Positions 57,123 through 64,000 of a DNA stretch of 64,000 nucleotides are shown here, one piece after another. The DNA is from an uncultured Paracoccaceae bacterium (lineage in GTDB: Bacteria; Pseudomonadota; Alphaproteobacteria; Rhodobacterales; Rhodobacteraceae). The notes beneath the pieces were generated by a model. The model worked only from the letters and a program-made list of their open reading frames with translations. It made no database searches and was not told the origin of the DNA. The stretch is taken from NCBI GenBank assembly GCA_937872465.1, contig CALMSR010000029.1, positions 62,001 to 126,000 on the forward strand. Reading direction: 5' to 3'. Position 1 is the stretch's first letter. The number at the start of each line of letters is the position of its first letter. The position numbers were made by a program, and so were the translations under genes.

Positions 57123-57524
57123 TCAGGAGATGGACTTCGTCGGCGGGCCCCGCGCCAGTTGCGCCGCCGACGCGGCCTGCGGCCGGCCGATGGCACGCCC
57201 GATACGAAAGTCCGCGTCGGTCGCGAACAGGGCACGCGTAGCCTCGCCCGGAGCGGCGGTGGCCAAACCCGGCGCGGCCACGAGGACGCAGGCAAAACAC
57301 GCCGGGGTCAGGATGTGCTTTTCGTCATCATGGGCCGGATGCCCGACGTCCGTGCAGAGTTCCGGAAGGATTCCCCCGGGGAGCGCGTAGTCGAGCGCGT
57401 AGACCGTCCGCTCGATGACGATGCGGGCATTGAGAGCCGGCGCCTGGACGATCGCCAGGGCGAAGAACCCGGCGAGCAGAGCCTGCACCCAGCCGCGCCA
57501 TCTCCTGCCCATGGCCACCGGCAT
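57123..57524 (-). CDS. Small exported Cys/His protein of the copper cluster (DUF2946-like)
   Basis: About 133 residues. A hydrophobic N-terminal segment (WVQALLAGFFALAIVQAPAL) leads to a short domain with potential metal ligands: LCTDVGHPAHDDEKH and TPACFACVLVAAP (two His and Cys pairs). Proteins of this kind often sit beside YcnI/CopC genes, and DUF2946 is the closest description I have; the assignment is by pattern and context. ATG 57524 or ATG 57512 are both possible starts. Confidence 0.7.
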   Translation of the reverse strand: MPVAMGRRWRGWVQALLAGFFALAIVQAPALNARIVIERTVYALDYALPGGILPELCTDVGHPAHDDEKHILTPACFACVLVAAPGLATAAPGEATRALFATDADFRIGRAIGRPQAASAAQLARGPPTKSIS

Positions 57525-57705
57525 GCGGGGTCCGGAGGGCCGAGTCAATCGGGAATGCGTGCGGGCGGCCTGCCGCGGCCGATCCTCCGAGGTGCCGACG
57601 ATCGGCGGTCGGGACCGAATACCTTGCGGGAGGGGCAGCGTAGGCCCGGCGCGCGGCAAAGGGCGCCGGAGGCAACCCCGGCGCCCGTTCGATGGGAAGC
57701 GGCGA

Positions 57706-58191
57706 TCAGCGCTTGGAGAACTGGAAGCTGCGACGGGCCTTGCGCTTGCCGTATTTCTTGCGTTCCACCACGCGGCTGTCGCGGGTCAGGAAGCCGGCCG
57801 CCTTGAGCGCGGGGCGGAGGCTGGGCTCGTAGAGGCTGAGCGCCTGGCTGATGCCGTGCTTGACCGCGCCGGCCTGGCCGGAGAGGCCGCCGCCCTTGAC
57901 GGTCGCCATCACGTCGAACTCGCCGGCGACCCCGGCGACGGTGAAGGCCTGGCCGATCACCATCTGCAGCACGGGGCGGGCGAAATAGGCATTCATGTCC
58001 TTGCCGTTGACCACGACCTTGCCGGAGCCCGGCTTGATCCAGACACGGGCGACCGCGTCCTTGCGCTTGCCGGTGGCATAGGAGCGGCCGAGCGCGTCGC
58101 GCTTGGGCTCGCGCACCGGCGCGGCTGCGGCCGCGGAATCGATCCCGACCACGGAGTCCTTGAGCTGATCGAGCGAAGTGAGATCTGCCAT
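57706..58191 (-). CDS. rpsI: 30S ribosomal protein S9
   Basis: 161 residues: a roughly 35-residue alphaproteobacterial N-terminal extension, then the S9 core [40 protein letters not shown] and the C-terminal [20 protein letters not shown]. The invariant last residues KR reach into the P site. ATG 58191 lies 2 bases after the rplM stop, the usual L13-S9 operon. Confidence 0.99.
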   Translation of the reverse strand: MADLTSLDQLKDSVVGIDSAAAAAPVREPKRDALGRSYATGKRKDAVARVWIKPGSGKVVVNGKDMNAYFARPVLQMVIGQAFTVAGVAGEFDVMATVKGGGLSGQAGAVKHGISQALSLYEPSLRPALKAAGFLTRDSRVVERKKYGKRKARRSFQFSKR

Positions 58192-58193
58192 GA

Positions 58194-58658
58194 TTATGCG
58201 CTCCGGGTGTTCTTGGGGTTCATGCCGGCGAGATCGAGCACCTGCGGCTCCTGGCCGCCATGGGGATGCTCGTTGCCGGCGTAGACGCGCAGGTTCGACA
58301 TCTGCTTGCGGCTGAGCGGCCCGCCGGGCAGCATCCGCTCGACGGCCTTGAGGATCACGCGCTCGGGATGCTTGCCTTCGAGGATCTGGCCGGCGGTGCG
58401 GTGCTTGATGCCGCCGGGGAAGCCGGTGTGCCAGTAATAGCGCTTGTCGGCGCGCTTGTTGCCGGTCATCTGCACCTTGTCGGCGTTGATGACGATCACG
58501 TTGTCGCCCATGTCCATGTGCGGCGTGAAGCTGGGCTTGTGCTTGCCGCGCAGCCGCATGGCGACGAGGCTGGCGAGCCGGCCCAGGACGATGCCCTCGG
58601 CGTCGATCACGATCCACTGCTTGTCGATGTCGGCCGGTCTGGCGGAGAATGTCTTCAT
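58194..58658 (-). CDS. rplM: 50S ribosomal protein L13
   Basis: 154 residues. Typical L13 blocks: [60 protein letters not shown] and [20 protein letters not shown]. First gene of the rplM-rpsI operon; a candidate promoter lies about 110 bases upstream. Confidence 0.99.
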   Translation of the reverse strand: MKTFSARPADIDKQWIVIDAEGIVLGRLASLVAMRLRGKHKPSFTPHMDMGDNVIVINADKVQMTGNKRADKRYYWHTGFPGGIKHRTAGQILEGKHPERVILKAVERMLPGGPLSRKQMSNLRVYAGNEHPHGGQEPQVLDLAGMNPKNTRSA

Positions 58659-58768
58659 GTCTCGAACGGTCCCGTGTCAGGCCGGAAGGCGGACCCTTCC
58701 GGAGGCCGGGGGGTTATGGCCGGGACGGCGACGCGCGTCAATCGCAATGTTGCGGAATTTCTTTAGCG

Positions 58769-58797
58769 ATATCATGCGATTGAAATTACGGTATCAA
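58769..58797 (-). promoter_or_regulatory. Candidate promoter for rplM-rpsI
   Basis: On the minus strand TTGATA (58797-58792), 17 bases, TGATAT (58774-58769), within a locally AT-rich stretch. The -35 overlaps the stop codon of the upstream 58-residue gene. This would give a leader of about 100 bases before rplM, long enough for the autoregulatory structures common in ribosomal operons. Confidence 0.45.
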
Positions 58798-58970
58798 AAT
58801 ACCCCATATCGCGACGGCGCCATCGCGTCGATGACGCCGGTGAGCTTGAGGATGGTGTAGAGCACCATCAGCCCGAGCAGGGCGAAGAGGAAGCGCCGCG
58901 GGCCGTGGGCGCGGGTGACGGTCGCGACGAGCGCGAGGGCGAGAACCAGGGCGAGGAGGAAGCGCAGCAT
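58794..58970 (-). CDS. 58-residue membrane protein
   Basis: An ATG at 58970 opens 58 codons to TGA 58796-58794. It encodes two hydrophobic helices (MLRFLLALVLALALVATVTR; FLFALLGLMVLYTILKLTGV) joined by a short basic loop AHGPRR, ending MAPSRYGVF. Codon use is that of a real gene (C or G in nearly every third position). No family is known to me. It precedes rplM on the same strand and is divergent from the AI-2E family gene. Confidence 0.65.
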   Translation of the reverse strand: MLRFLLALVLALALVATVTRAHGPRRFLFALLGLMVLYTILKLTGVIDAMAPSRYGVF

Positions 58971-59109
58971 CGCGGCAGTATCCGCTCTCGCGCCGCCGCC
59001 GCAACCCGCATCGCGCCAGCCCGGCGTTGCATCCCGCCGCCGGAGCGCCCATCAAGGCAATCGGCGCCGGGAGCGGCGCGCGACCGACGATCACGGACGG
59101 GGGCCCGCC

Positions 59110-60222
59110 ATGCCCGACGAGCGACCCGAGTTTAGTCCCGGCCGGCCGGCGGACCGGATCGTGGTGGATCTGGCGGTGCGGCTCGGGTTTCTCGGGCTCT
59201 TCGCCTGGCTGGCGCTGGTGATCCTGCGCCCCTTCGTGCTGATCCTGCTCTGGGCGCTGTTCCTGACCGTGGCGCTGCAGCCCGGCCATGCAAGGCTCGC
59301 GGCGCGGCTGGGCGGGCGCGGGCGGCTCGCCTCCGTGATCGTCACCCTGATCGGGCTCGCCATCGTGCTCGGTCCGATCTCGATGCTGGTGGCGAGCCTC
59401 GTCGGGTCGGTGGAGGCGCTCTCGATGGGCATGGCCGGCGGCGGCCTGTCGATCCCGCCGCCGCCGGCGGAGGTGAGGACCATCCCGATCGCCGGGGCCT
59501 GGCTGCATTCGAACTGGGAGCTGGCCTCCTCGAACCTACAGGGCTTTCTCGGGCGCTACGGCACGACACTGATCGGCGCCGGGAAATGGGTCATCCGCCC
59601 GGCCGAGGCCCTCGGCCGGGATCTGATCGACATCCTGATCGCGGTGGTGATCGCGGGCGTGCTGCTCGTGCCGGGGCCGCGCTTCGTGCCGGGGTTCCGG
59701 CGCTTTGCCGCGCGGGTCATGGGAAGCCGCGGGTCGGATTTCGTCGATCTCGGCGCCGCCACGATCCGCAACGTGGCGCGCGGGGTGATCGGGGTGGCGG
59801 CGATCCAGGCGCTGTTGGTCGGCGTCGCCCTGATCGTCGCGGGCGTGCCGGCGGCGGGGCTGCTGACGCTCGTGGCGCTGCTCGGCGCGATCCTGCAGAT
59901 CGGGGTCGGCCTCGTGGTGGTGCCGGTGATCGTCTGGGGCTGGCTCGTGCTCGGCACCTGGCCCGCGATCCTGCTGACCGCCTGGCTTGTCCCGGCGATG
60001 TTCAGCGATCTCGCGCTCAAGCCGCTGATGGTCGGGCACGGGCTGCGCACCCCGATGCTGGTGATCCTGGCCGGCGTGATCGGCGGCACGATCAGCTTCG
60101 GGCTGATCGGGCTCTTCCTGGGGCCGATCGTGCTAGCGCTCTTCTACGAGCTCGTCATCTTCTGGGTGGAGCTCGGGGATCCGGGGGAGGATCGGCCCGC
60201 GGCGGACGGCGGCCCGCCGTGA
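59110..60222 (+). CDS. AI-2E family transporter
   Basis: 370 residues, about eight membrane helices with the characteristic mid-protein periplasmic/amphipathic region (SNLQGFLGRYGTTLIGAG) and C-terminal blocks VALLGAILQIGVGLVVVPV and HGLRTPMLVILAGVIGG-TISFG ending in FLGPIVLALFYEL. Members of PF01594 include TqsA and sodium/proton antiporters, so quorum-signal export should not be assumed. ATG 59110 is taken because the frame upstream is arginine-rich and non-coding in look. Confidence 0.93.
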   Translation: MPDERPEFSPGRPADRIVVDLAVRLGFLGLFAWLALVILRPFVLILLWALFLTVALQPGHARLAARLGGRGRLASVIVTLIGLAIVLGPISMLVASLVGSVEALSMGMAGGGLSIPPPPAEVRTIPIAGAWLHSNWELASSNLQGFLGRYGTTLIGAGKWVIRPAEALGRDLIDILIAVVIAGVLLVPGPRFVPGFRRFAARVMGSRGSDFVDLGAATIRNVARGVIGVAAIQALLVGVALIVAGVPAAGLLTLVALLGAILQIGVGLVVVPVIVWGWLVLGTWPAILLTAWLVPAMFSDLALKPLMVGHGLRTPMLVILAGVIGGTISFGLIGLFLGPIVLALFYELVIFWVELGDPGEDRPAADGGPP

Positions 60223-60325
60223 GGGAGGCGGCATGGCCGAAGATCCGGTTCTGCCTGCGGACACGGGGGTCGGCCGCGACGGACCCCGCCTGCGGCTTCC
60301 TGTCGGTGCGGGCGGTGGAGGGGGC

Positions 60326-61456
60326 TCAGCCGCGCGCGATGCGCTGGGGGCGGGGGTAGAGCGCGGCGAAGCGGGCGCGGATGACCAGCACGAAAAGCGC
60401 GACGGCGCCGAGCTGGTGCAGGATCGCCGCCTGCCAGGGCGCGCCCCAGAGCACGGTGACGATGCCGAGCGCGATCTGGAGCACCATCATCGCCGCCATG
60501 GCGTCGAAGGCGCCGCGGATGTCGCCGAGCGCGCTCCGGCGGCTGCGCCACCAGGCGAGGATGCCGACGAGCGCCAGCAGATAGCCGAGCATGCGGTGGT
60601 TGAACTGCACCAGCCCCGGGTTTTCGAGGTAGTTGCTCCAATAGGGCTCGAGGTTGAAGGCGGTGAAGGGCAGGAAGTCGCCGCCCATCAGCGGCCAGTC
60701 GTTGTAGCTCCGGCCGGCGTCGATGCCTGCGACCAGCGCCCCGAGCAGGATCTGGGCGAAGGCGAGCACGACGAGCAGGCTGCCCCAGCGCATGAGGCCC
60801 TCGTTGCGCTGGCGGCGGGCCTGGATCAGCTCCGCCTCGCTTCGTCCGAGCCGCAGGATGTACCAGGCGATCAGGCCGAGAATGAGGAAGGCGAGGCCGA
60901 GATGCACCGCGAGCCGCCAGGAGGCGACGCTGGTCATGGTGCCGGTGAGGCCGGAGGTCACCATCCACCAGCCGATCGCGCCCTGGAGGCCGCCGAGGAG
61001 GCCCGTCACCAGCAGGCGCCAGGTCCAGCCCGGCGGGATGCGCCGGCGCAGCCAGAACCAGAGGAACCCCAGCGCCCAGACCGCGCCGATCAGGCGGCCG
61101 AGCTGGCGGTGGCCCCATTCCCACCAGTAGATCGCCTTGAACTCGGCGAGCTCCATGTCGCGGTTGAGGATCTCGAATTGCGGCGTGGCGCGGTATTTCT
61201 CGAATTCCGCCTCCCAGGCGGCGGCGTCGAGCGGGGGGACCGCCCCGGTCACCGGTCGCCATTCGGTGATGGAGAGGCCCGAATCGGTGAGCCGCGTCAT
61301 GCCGCCGACCACGATCATCGCCACGACCAGGAGGAAGATCACCGAGAGCCAGAGCGCGATGCCGCGGCGGGCGTATTGCGGCCGCCGCGCGGGCGTCGGG
61401 GCCGGCGCGGGGGCGGCGTCGCCCACGTCCTCGAAGATGCTGCGCGGTTTCGTCAT
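60326..61456 (-). CDS. ctaA: Heme A synthase
   Basis: 376 residues, eight helices. Conserved heme-binding and family segments: MIVVGGMTRLTDSGLSITEW, IYWWEWGHRQLGRLIGAVWA, GGLQGAIGWWMVTSGLTG, VQFNHRMLGYLLALVGILAW and AILHQLGAVALFVLVIRARF. It is the alphaproteobacterial single-subunit type that oxidises heme O to heme A for cytochrome aa3. GGAGG before ATG 61456 sets the start; the oxidase genes themselves are elsewhere. Confidence 0.97.
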   Translation of the reverse strand: MTKPRSIFEDVGDAAPAPAPTPARRPQYARRGIALWLSVIFLLVVAMIVVGGMTRLTDSGLSITEWRPVTGAVPPLDAAAWEAEFEKYRATPQFEILNRDMELAEFKAIYWWEWGHRQLGRLIGAVWALGFLWFWLRRRIPPGWTWRLLVTGLLGGLQGAIGWWMVTSGLTGTMTSVASWRLAVHLGLAFLILGLIAWYILRLGRSEAELIQARRQRNEGLMRWGSLLVVLAFAQILLGALVAGIDAGRSYNDWPLMGGDFLPFTAFNLEPYWSNYLENPGLVQFNHRMLGYLLALVGILAWWRSRRSALGDIRGAFDAMAAMMVLQIALGIVTVLWGAPWQAAILHQLGAVALFVLVIRARFAALYPRPQRIARG

Positions 61457-61514
61457 GGCCACCTCCGGGGGCGATTTAGGCCCCGCGCCGCGCCCGGGCA
61501 AGCGCGATATGCGC

Positions 61515-62282
61515 TCAGCGCCCGGCGTCCGGGGGCCGGGTCAGCGCCCGGAGGATGCCGTGCAGCGTGCGGATCTCGGCGCCGGTGAGCGGCGTCCGGC
61601 GGAAGAGGGTCTCGATGTTGAGCTTCATGCTCGTGCGGTTCTGCGCGGGGAAGAAATACCCCGCCGCCTCCAGCCGCTGGTCGAGATGCTCGAGGAGTCG
61701 GTCCAGCTCGATCCCGCTCGCCCAGTCCGCGCCAGGGACCACCGCGGCGGGGCCGGCAGCGCGCATCCAGTCGTAGGCGACGAGGAGCACGCATTGCGCG
61801 AGATTGAGCGAGCCGAAGCCGGGGTTGGTCGGAACCGAGATCACCGCATTGGCCCGCGCGACATCGGCGGTCTCCAGCCCGGCGCGCTCGGCGCCGAAGA
61901 GCACGCCGACGCGGCCGCCGGCGGCGATGATCGTGCGCGCCTCGGCCATCGCCGCTTCGGGGGTGACGACCGGCAGGGTCAGCGCGCGCTCGCGGGCGGT
62001 GGTGGCGAAGACATGGGTGAGGTCGGCGCAGGCTTCGGCGGTGGTCTCGATGAGGCGTGCGTCGTCGAGCACGCGCCCGGCGCCGCTCGCCATGGCGTCT
62101 GCCGCCGGGTTCGGCCAGCCGTCGCGCGGGGCGACCAGCCGCATCCGGTCGAGACCGAAATTCAGCATCGCGCGCGCGGCGGCGCCGATGTTCTCGCCGA
62201 GCTGCGGGCGCACCAGCACGAAGACCGGCTGGTCCGCCGCCTGGGTGCCGCCGCTCTCGCGCCCGCGATCCGTGCCTGCCAC
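61515..62282 (-). CDS. TrmJ-like SPOUT RNA methyltransferase
   Basis: 255 residues. SPOUT motifs: FVLVRPQLGENIGAAARAML at the N-terminus, GVLFGAERAGLETADVARAN (motif 2, L-F-G-x-E) and GFGSLNLAQCVLLVAYDWMR (motif 3), with a C-terminal helical dimer region (MKLNIETLFRRTPLTGAEIR). TrmJ 2'-O-methylates position 32 of tRNAs; this clade is often listed simply as tRNA/rRNA methyltransferase. GTG 62282 is chosen because GGGAGGGACCAG precedes it; the in-frame ATG 62354 would overlap the next gene's start. Confidence 0.93.
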   Translation of the reverse strand: MAGTDRGRESGGTQAADQPVFVLVRPQLGENIGAAARAMLNFGLDRMRLVAPRDGWPNPAADAMASGAGRVLDDARLIETTAEACADLTHVFATTARERALTLPVVTPEAAMAEARTIIAAGGRVGVLFGAERAGLETADVARANAVISVPTNPGFGSLNLAQCVLLVAYDWMRAAGPAAVVPGADWASGIELDRLLEHLDQRLEAAGYFFPAQNRTSMKLNIETLFRRTPLTGAEIRTLHGILRALTRPPDAGR

Positions 62283-62352
62283 CTGGTCCCTCCCGTCCGT
62301 GCCGGCCGCGTGATACTCTCGCGGGCCGGGATCGGGCAAGGGAGGGACGGGC

Positions 62353-62682
62353 ATGGCCTATGACGAGAGCCTCGCGGCCACGATCCGCCAGGCGCTCGCG
62401 GGGTGCGACGGCGTCACCGAGCGGAAGATGTTCGGCGGGCTCTGCTTCCTGCTCAACGGGAACATGCTCTGCGGGGTCTATCGCGCGGGCGGCATGTACC
62501 GGGTGGGCAAGGCCCGGGCCGGCGCCGCCCTGGCCCTGCCCCATGTGCGGCCGATGGAGATGACCGGCCGGCCGATGCCTGGGCTGGTCGATGTGGACGC
62601 TGAGGCCTTCACCGATCCGGCGCTGCGCGACCGGCTGATGGCGATGGCGCTCGATTTCGTCGCGCCGATGCCGCCGAAATAG
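62353..62682 (+). CDS. TfoX N-terminal domain protein
   Basis: 109 residues consisting of a single TfoX_N domain: RKMFGGLCFLLNGNMLCGVY is diagnostic, with VRPMEMTGRPMPGLVDVDAE and YVGKA-like RVGKARAGAAL between. The C-terminal domain of the competence regulator TfoX/Sxy is missing, so a competence role is not implied. GGAGGGACGGGC precedes ATG 62353. It is divergent from the methyltransferase. Confidence 0.95.
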   Translation: MAYDESLAATIRQALAGCDGVTERKMFGGLCFLLNGNMLCGVYRAGGMYRVGKARAGAALALPHVRPMEMTGRPMPGLVDVDAEAFTDPALRDRLMAMALDFVAPMPPK

Positions 62683-62780
62683 CCGGTATGCGGGCGTATG
62701 CGCGGCTTCCCCTCGGGGCGCCGATCCGCTAGAGAGGCCGCGCCCGTTCAGCGCCGAGCAAATCCCGAGGGAGCCCGTCC

Positions 62781-63992
62781 ATGCCCAAGATCAAAGTCGC
62801 CAATCCGGTCGTCGAACTCGACGGCGACGAGATGACCCGGATCATCTGGGACTTCATCAAGCAGAAGCTGATCCTGCCCTATCTCGACATCGACCTGAAA
62901 TACTACGACCTCGGCATCGAGGAGCGCGACCGGACCGACGACCAGATCACCATCGATGCGGCCAACGCGATCAAGGAACACGGCGTGGGCGTGAAATGCG
63001 CCACCATCACCCCCGACGAGGCCCGCGTCGAGGAATTCGGCCTCAAGCAGATGTGGCGGAGCCCCAACGGGACCATCCGCAACATCCTCGGCGGCGTCAT
63101 CTTCCGCCAACCGATCATCTGCAAGAACGTGCCGCGGCTCGTGCCGGGCTGGACCCAGCCGATCGTCGTCGGCCGCCATGCCTTCGGCGACCAGTACCGG
63201 GCCACCGACTTCCGCTTCCCCGGCAAGGGCAAGCTGACGATCAAGTTCGTCGGCGAGGACGGCAGGGTGATCGAGCGGGACGTCTTCGACGCGCCGGGCT
63301 CGGGCGTGACGATGGCGATGTACAACCTCGACCAGTCGATCATCGACTTCGCCCGCGCCTCGATGAACTATTCGCTCTCGCTCGGCTGGCCGCTCTATCT
63401 CTCGACCAAGAACACCATCCTCAAGGCCTATGACGGCCGCTTCAAGGACCTGTTCCAGGAGGTCTTCGACGCCGAGTTCGCCGATGCCTTCAAGAAGGCC
63501 GGCATCACCTACGAGCACCGGCTGATCGACGACATGGTGGCCTCGGCGCTGAAATGGTCGGGCGGCTATGTCTGGGCCTGCAAGAACTACGACGGAGACG
63601 TGCAATCCGATACCGTGGCCCAGGGCTTCGGCTCGCTCGGGCTGATGACGAGCGTGCTGATGACGCCCGACGGCAAGACGGTGGAGGCCGAGGCGGCGCA
63701 TGGCACGGTGACGCGGCACTACCGCCAGCATCAGGCGGGCAAGGAGACCTCGACCAATTCGATCGCCTCGATCTACGCCTGGACCGGCGGGCTGAAGCAT
63801 CGCGCCAAGCTCGACGAGAATGCGGCGCTGATGAACTTCGCCGAGACGCTCGAGCGGGTCACCGTCGACACGGTCGAGGCCGGGTTCATGACCAAGGATC
63901 TCGCGCTGCTGGTCGGGCCGGACCAGAAATGGCTGACGACCACGGGCTTCCTCGAGAAGGTCGACGCGAACCTGCAGGGGGCGCTGGGCTGA
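62781..63992 (+). CDS. icd: NADP-dependent isocitrate dehydrogenase
   Basis: 403 residues, the eukaryote-like homodimeric class found in alphaproteobacteria: [39 protein letters not shown] (substrate Ser/Asn loop), [20 protein letters not shown] (metal Asp) and [20 protein letters not shown] (NADP-binding His/Arg). It oxidatively decarboxylates isocitrate in the TCA cycle. GAGGGAGC upstream supports ATG 62781. The window ends 8 bases after the stop. Confidence 0.99.
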   Translation: MPKIKVANPVVELDGDEMTRIIWDFIKQKLILPYLDIDLKYYDLGIEERDRTDDQITIDAANAIKEHGVGVKCATITPDEARVEEFGLKQMWRSPNGTIRNILGGVIFRQPIICKNVPRLVPGWTQPIVVGRHAFGDQYRATDFRFPGKGKLTIKFVGEDGRVIERDVFDAPGSGVTMAMYNLDQSIIDFARASMNYSLSLGWPLYLSTKNTILKAYDGRFKDLFQEVFDAEFADAFKKAGITYEHRLIDDMVASALKWSGGYVWACKNYDGDVQSDTVAQGFGSLGLMTSVLMTPDGKTVEAEAAHGTVTRHYRQHQAGKETSTNSIASIYAWTGGLKHRAKLDENAALMNFAETLERVTVDTVEAGFMTKDLALLVGPDQKWLTTTGFLEKVDANLQGALG

Positions 63993-64000
63993 GCGCCGCC

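Noticed and set aside
62353-62682. Competence regulator TfoX
   Set aside because: Only the N-terminal domain is present, and no competence gene lies near, so the full regulator name would mislead.

Overview
The window is a 64 kb, very GC-rich stretch of bacterial chromosome. I place it in the Alphaproteobacteria, most probably Rhodobacterales. Gene content supports this: PhoH-YbeY-CorC-Lnt-XRE-MetK-TrmB in one run, a long periplasmic TPR protein directly before ispE, an aminotransferase abutting ftsK, a PhoX-type phosphatase, ETF-ubiquinone oxidoreductase, ctaA, and NADP-isocitrate dehydrogenase. I cannot name the genus. Most of the window is ordinary housekeeping chromosome. No rRNA, CRISPR array, intact insertion sequence, prophage or replication origin was seen, and there is one tRNA gene.

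Layout. 1-5226: a cut-off FadR-type regulator with a near-perfect palindromic operator, then a co-directional TTC38-like TPR protein, an OpgC-like membrane protein and an unusual ThDP enzyme. 5332-11286: SleB-type cell-wall hydrolase (a second copy at 10843), CDF metal exporter, RTX protein and PhoX phosphatase with a candidate Pho box. 11433-24096: carB, a ClC channel with CBS domains, M20 peptidase plus SLC13 permease facing an AbgT transporter, an Lrp regulator divergent from a LysE exporter broken by an in-frame stop, and a patatin lipase. 24263-27304: membrane-anchored alpha/beta hydrolase and an orphan ABC-type binding protein. 27640-34103: the phoH to trmB run. 34138-40214: alanine dehydrogenase, a small HdeA-like protein, and an overlapping molybdenum-cofactor operon fdhD-mobA-mobB-moeA in which moeA carries an extra N-terminal domain. 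40511-54246: a two-TM coiled-coil protein, greA, ETF-QO, TPR protein, ispE, ftsK, aminotransferase, amidase and UbiH. 54376-57524: tRNA-Thr, an AT-richer gap with a 25-bp perfect inverted repeat, then a copper cluster (CopC-CopD fusion, YcnI, small Cys/His protein). 57706-64000: rpsI/rplM, a 58-residue membrane protein, AI-2E family transporter, ctaA, TrmJ-like methyltransferase, TfoX-N protein and icd.

The most unexpected signal is non-coding. At least two families of structured repeats recur in intergenic gaps. Each sits a short, similar distance (about 40-95 bases) downstream of a stop codon and in the same orientation relative to that gene. Family A (three copies) carries a GATCG hairpin; family B (two copies) carries a nested hairpin. 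They look like mobile or regulatory 3'-UTR elements. A looser third family (C) is also present.
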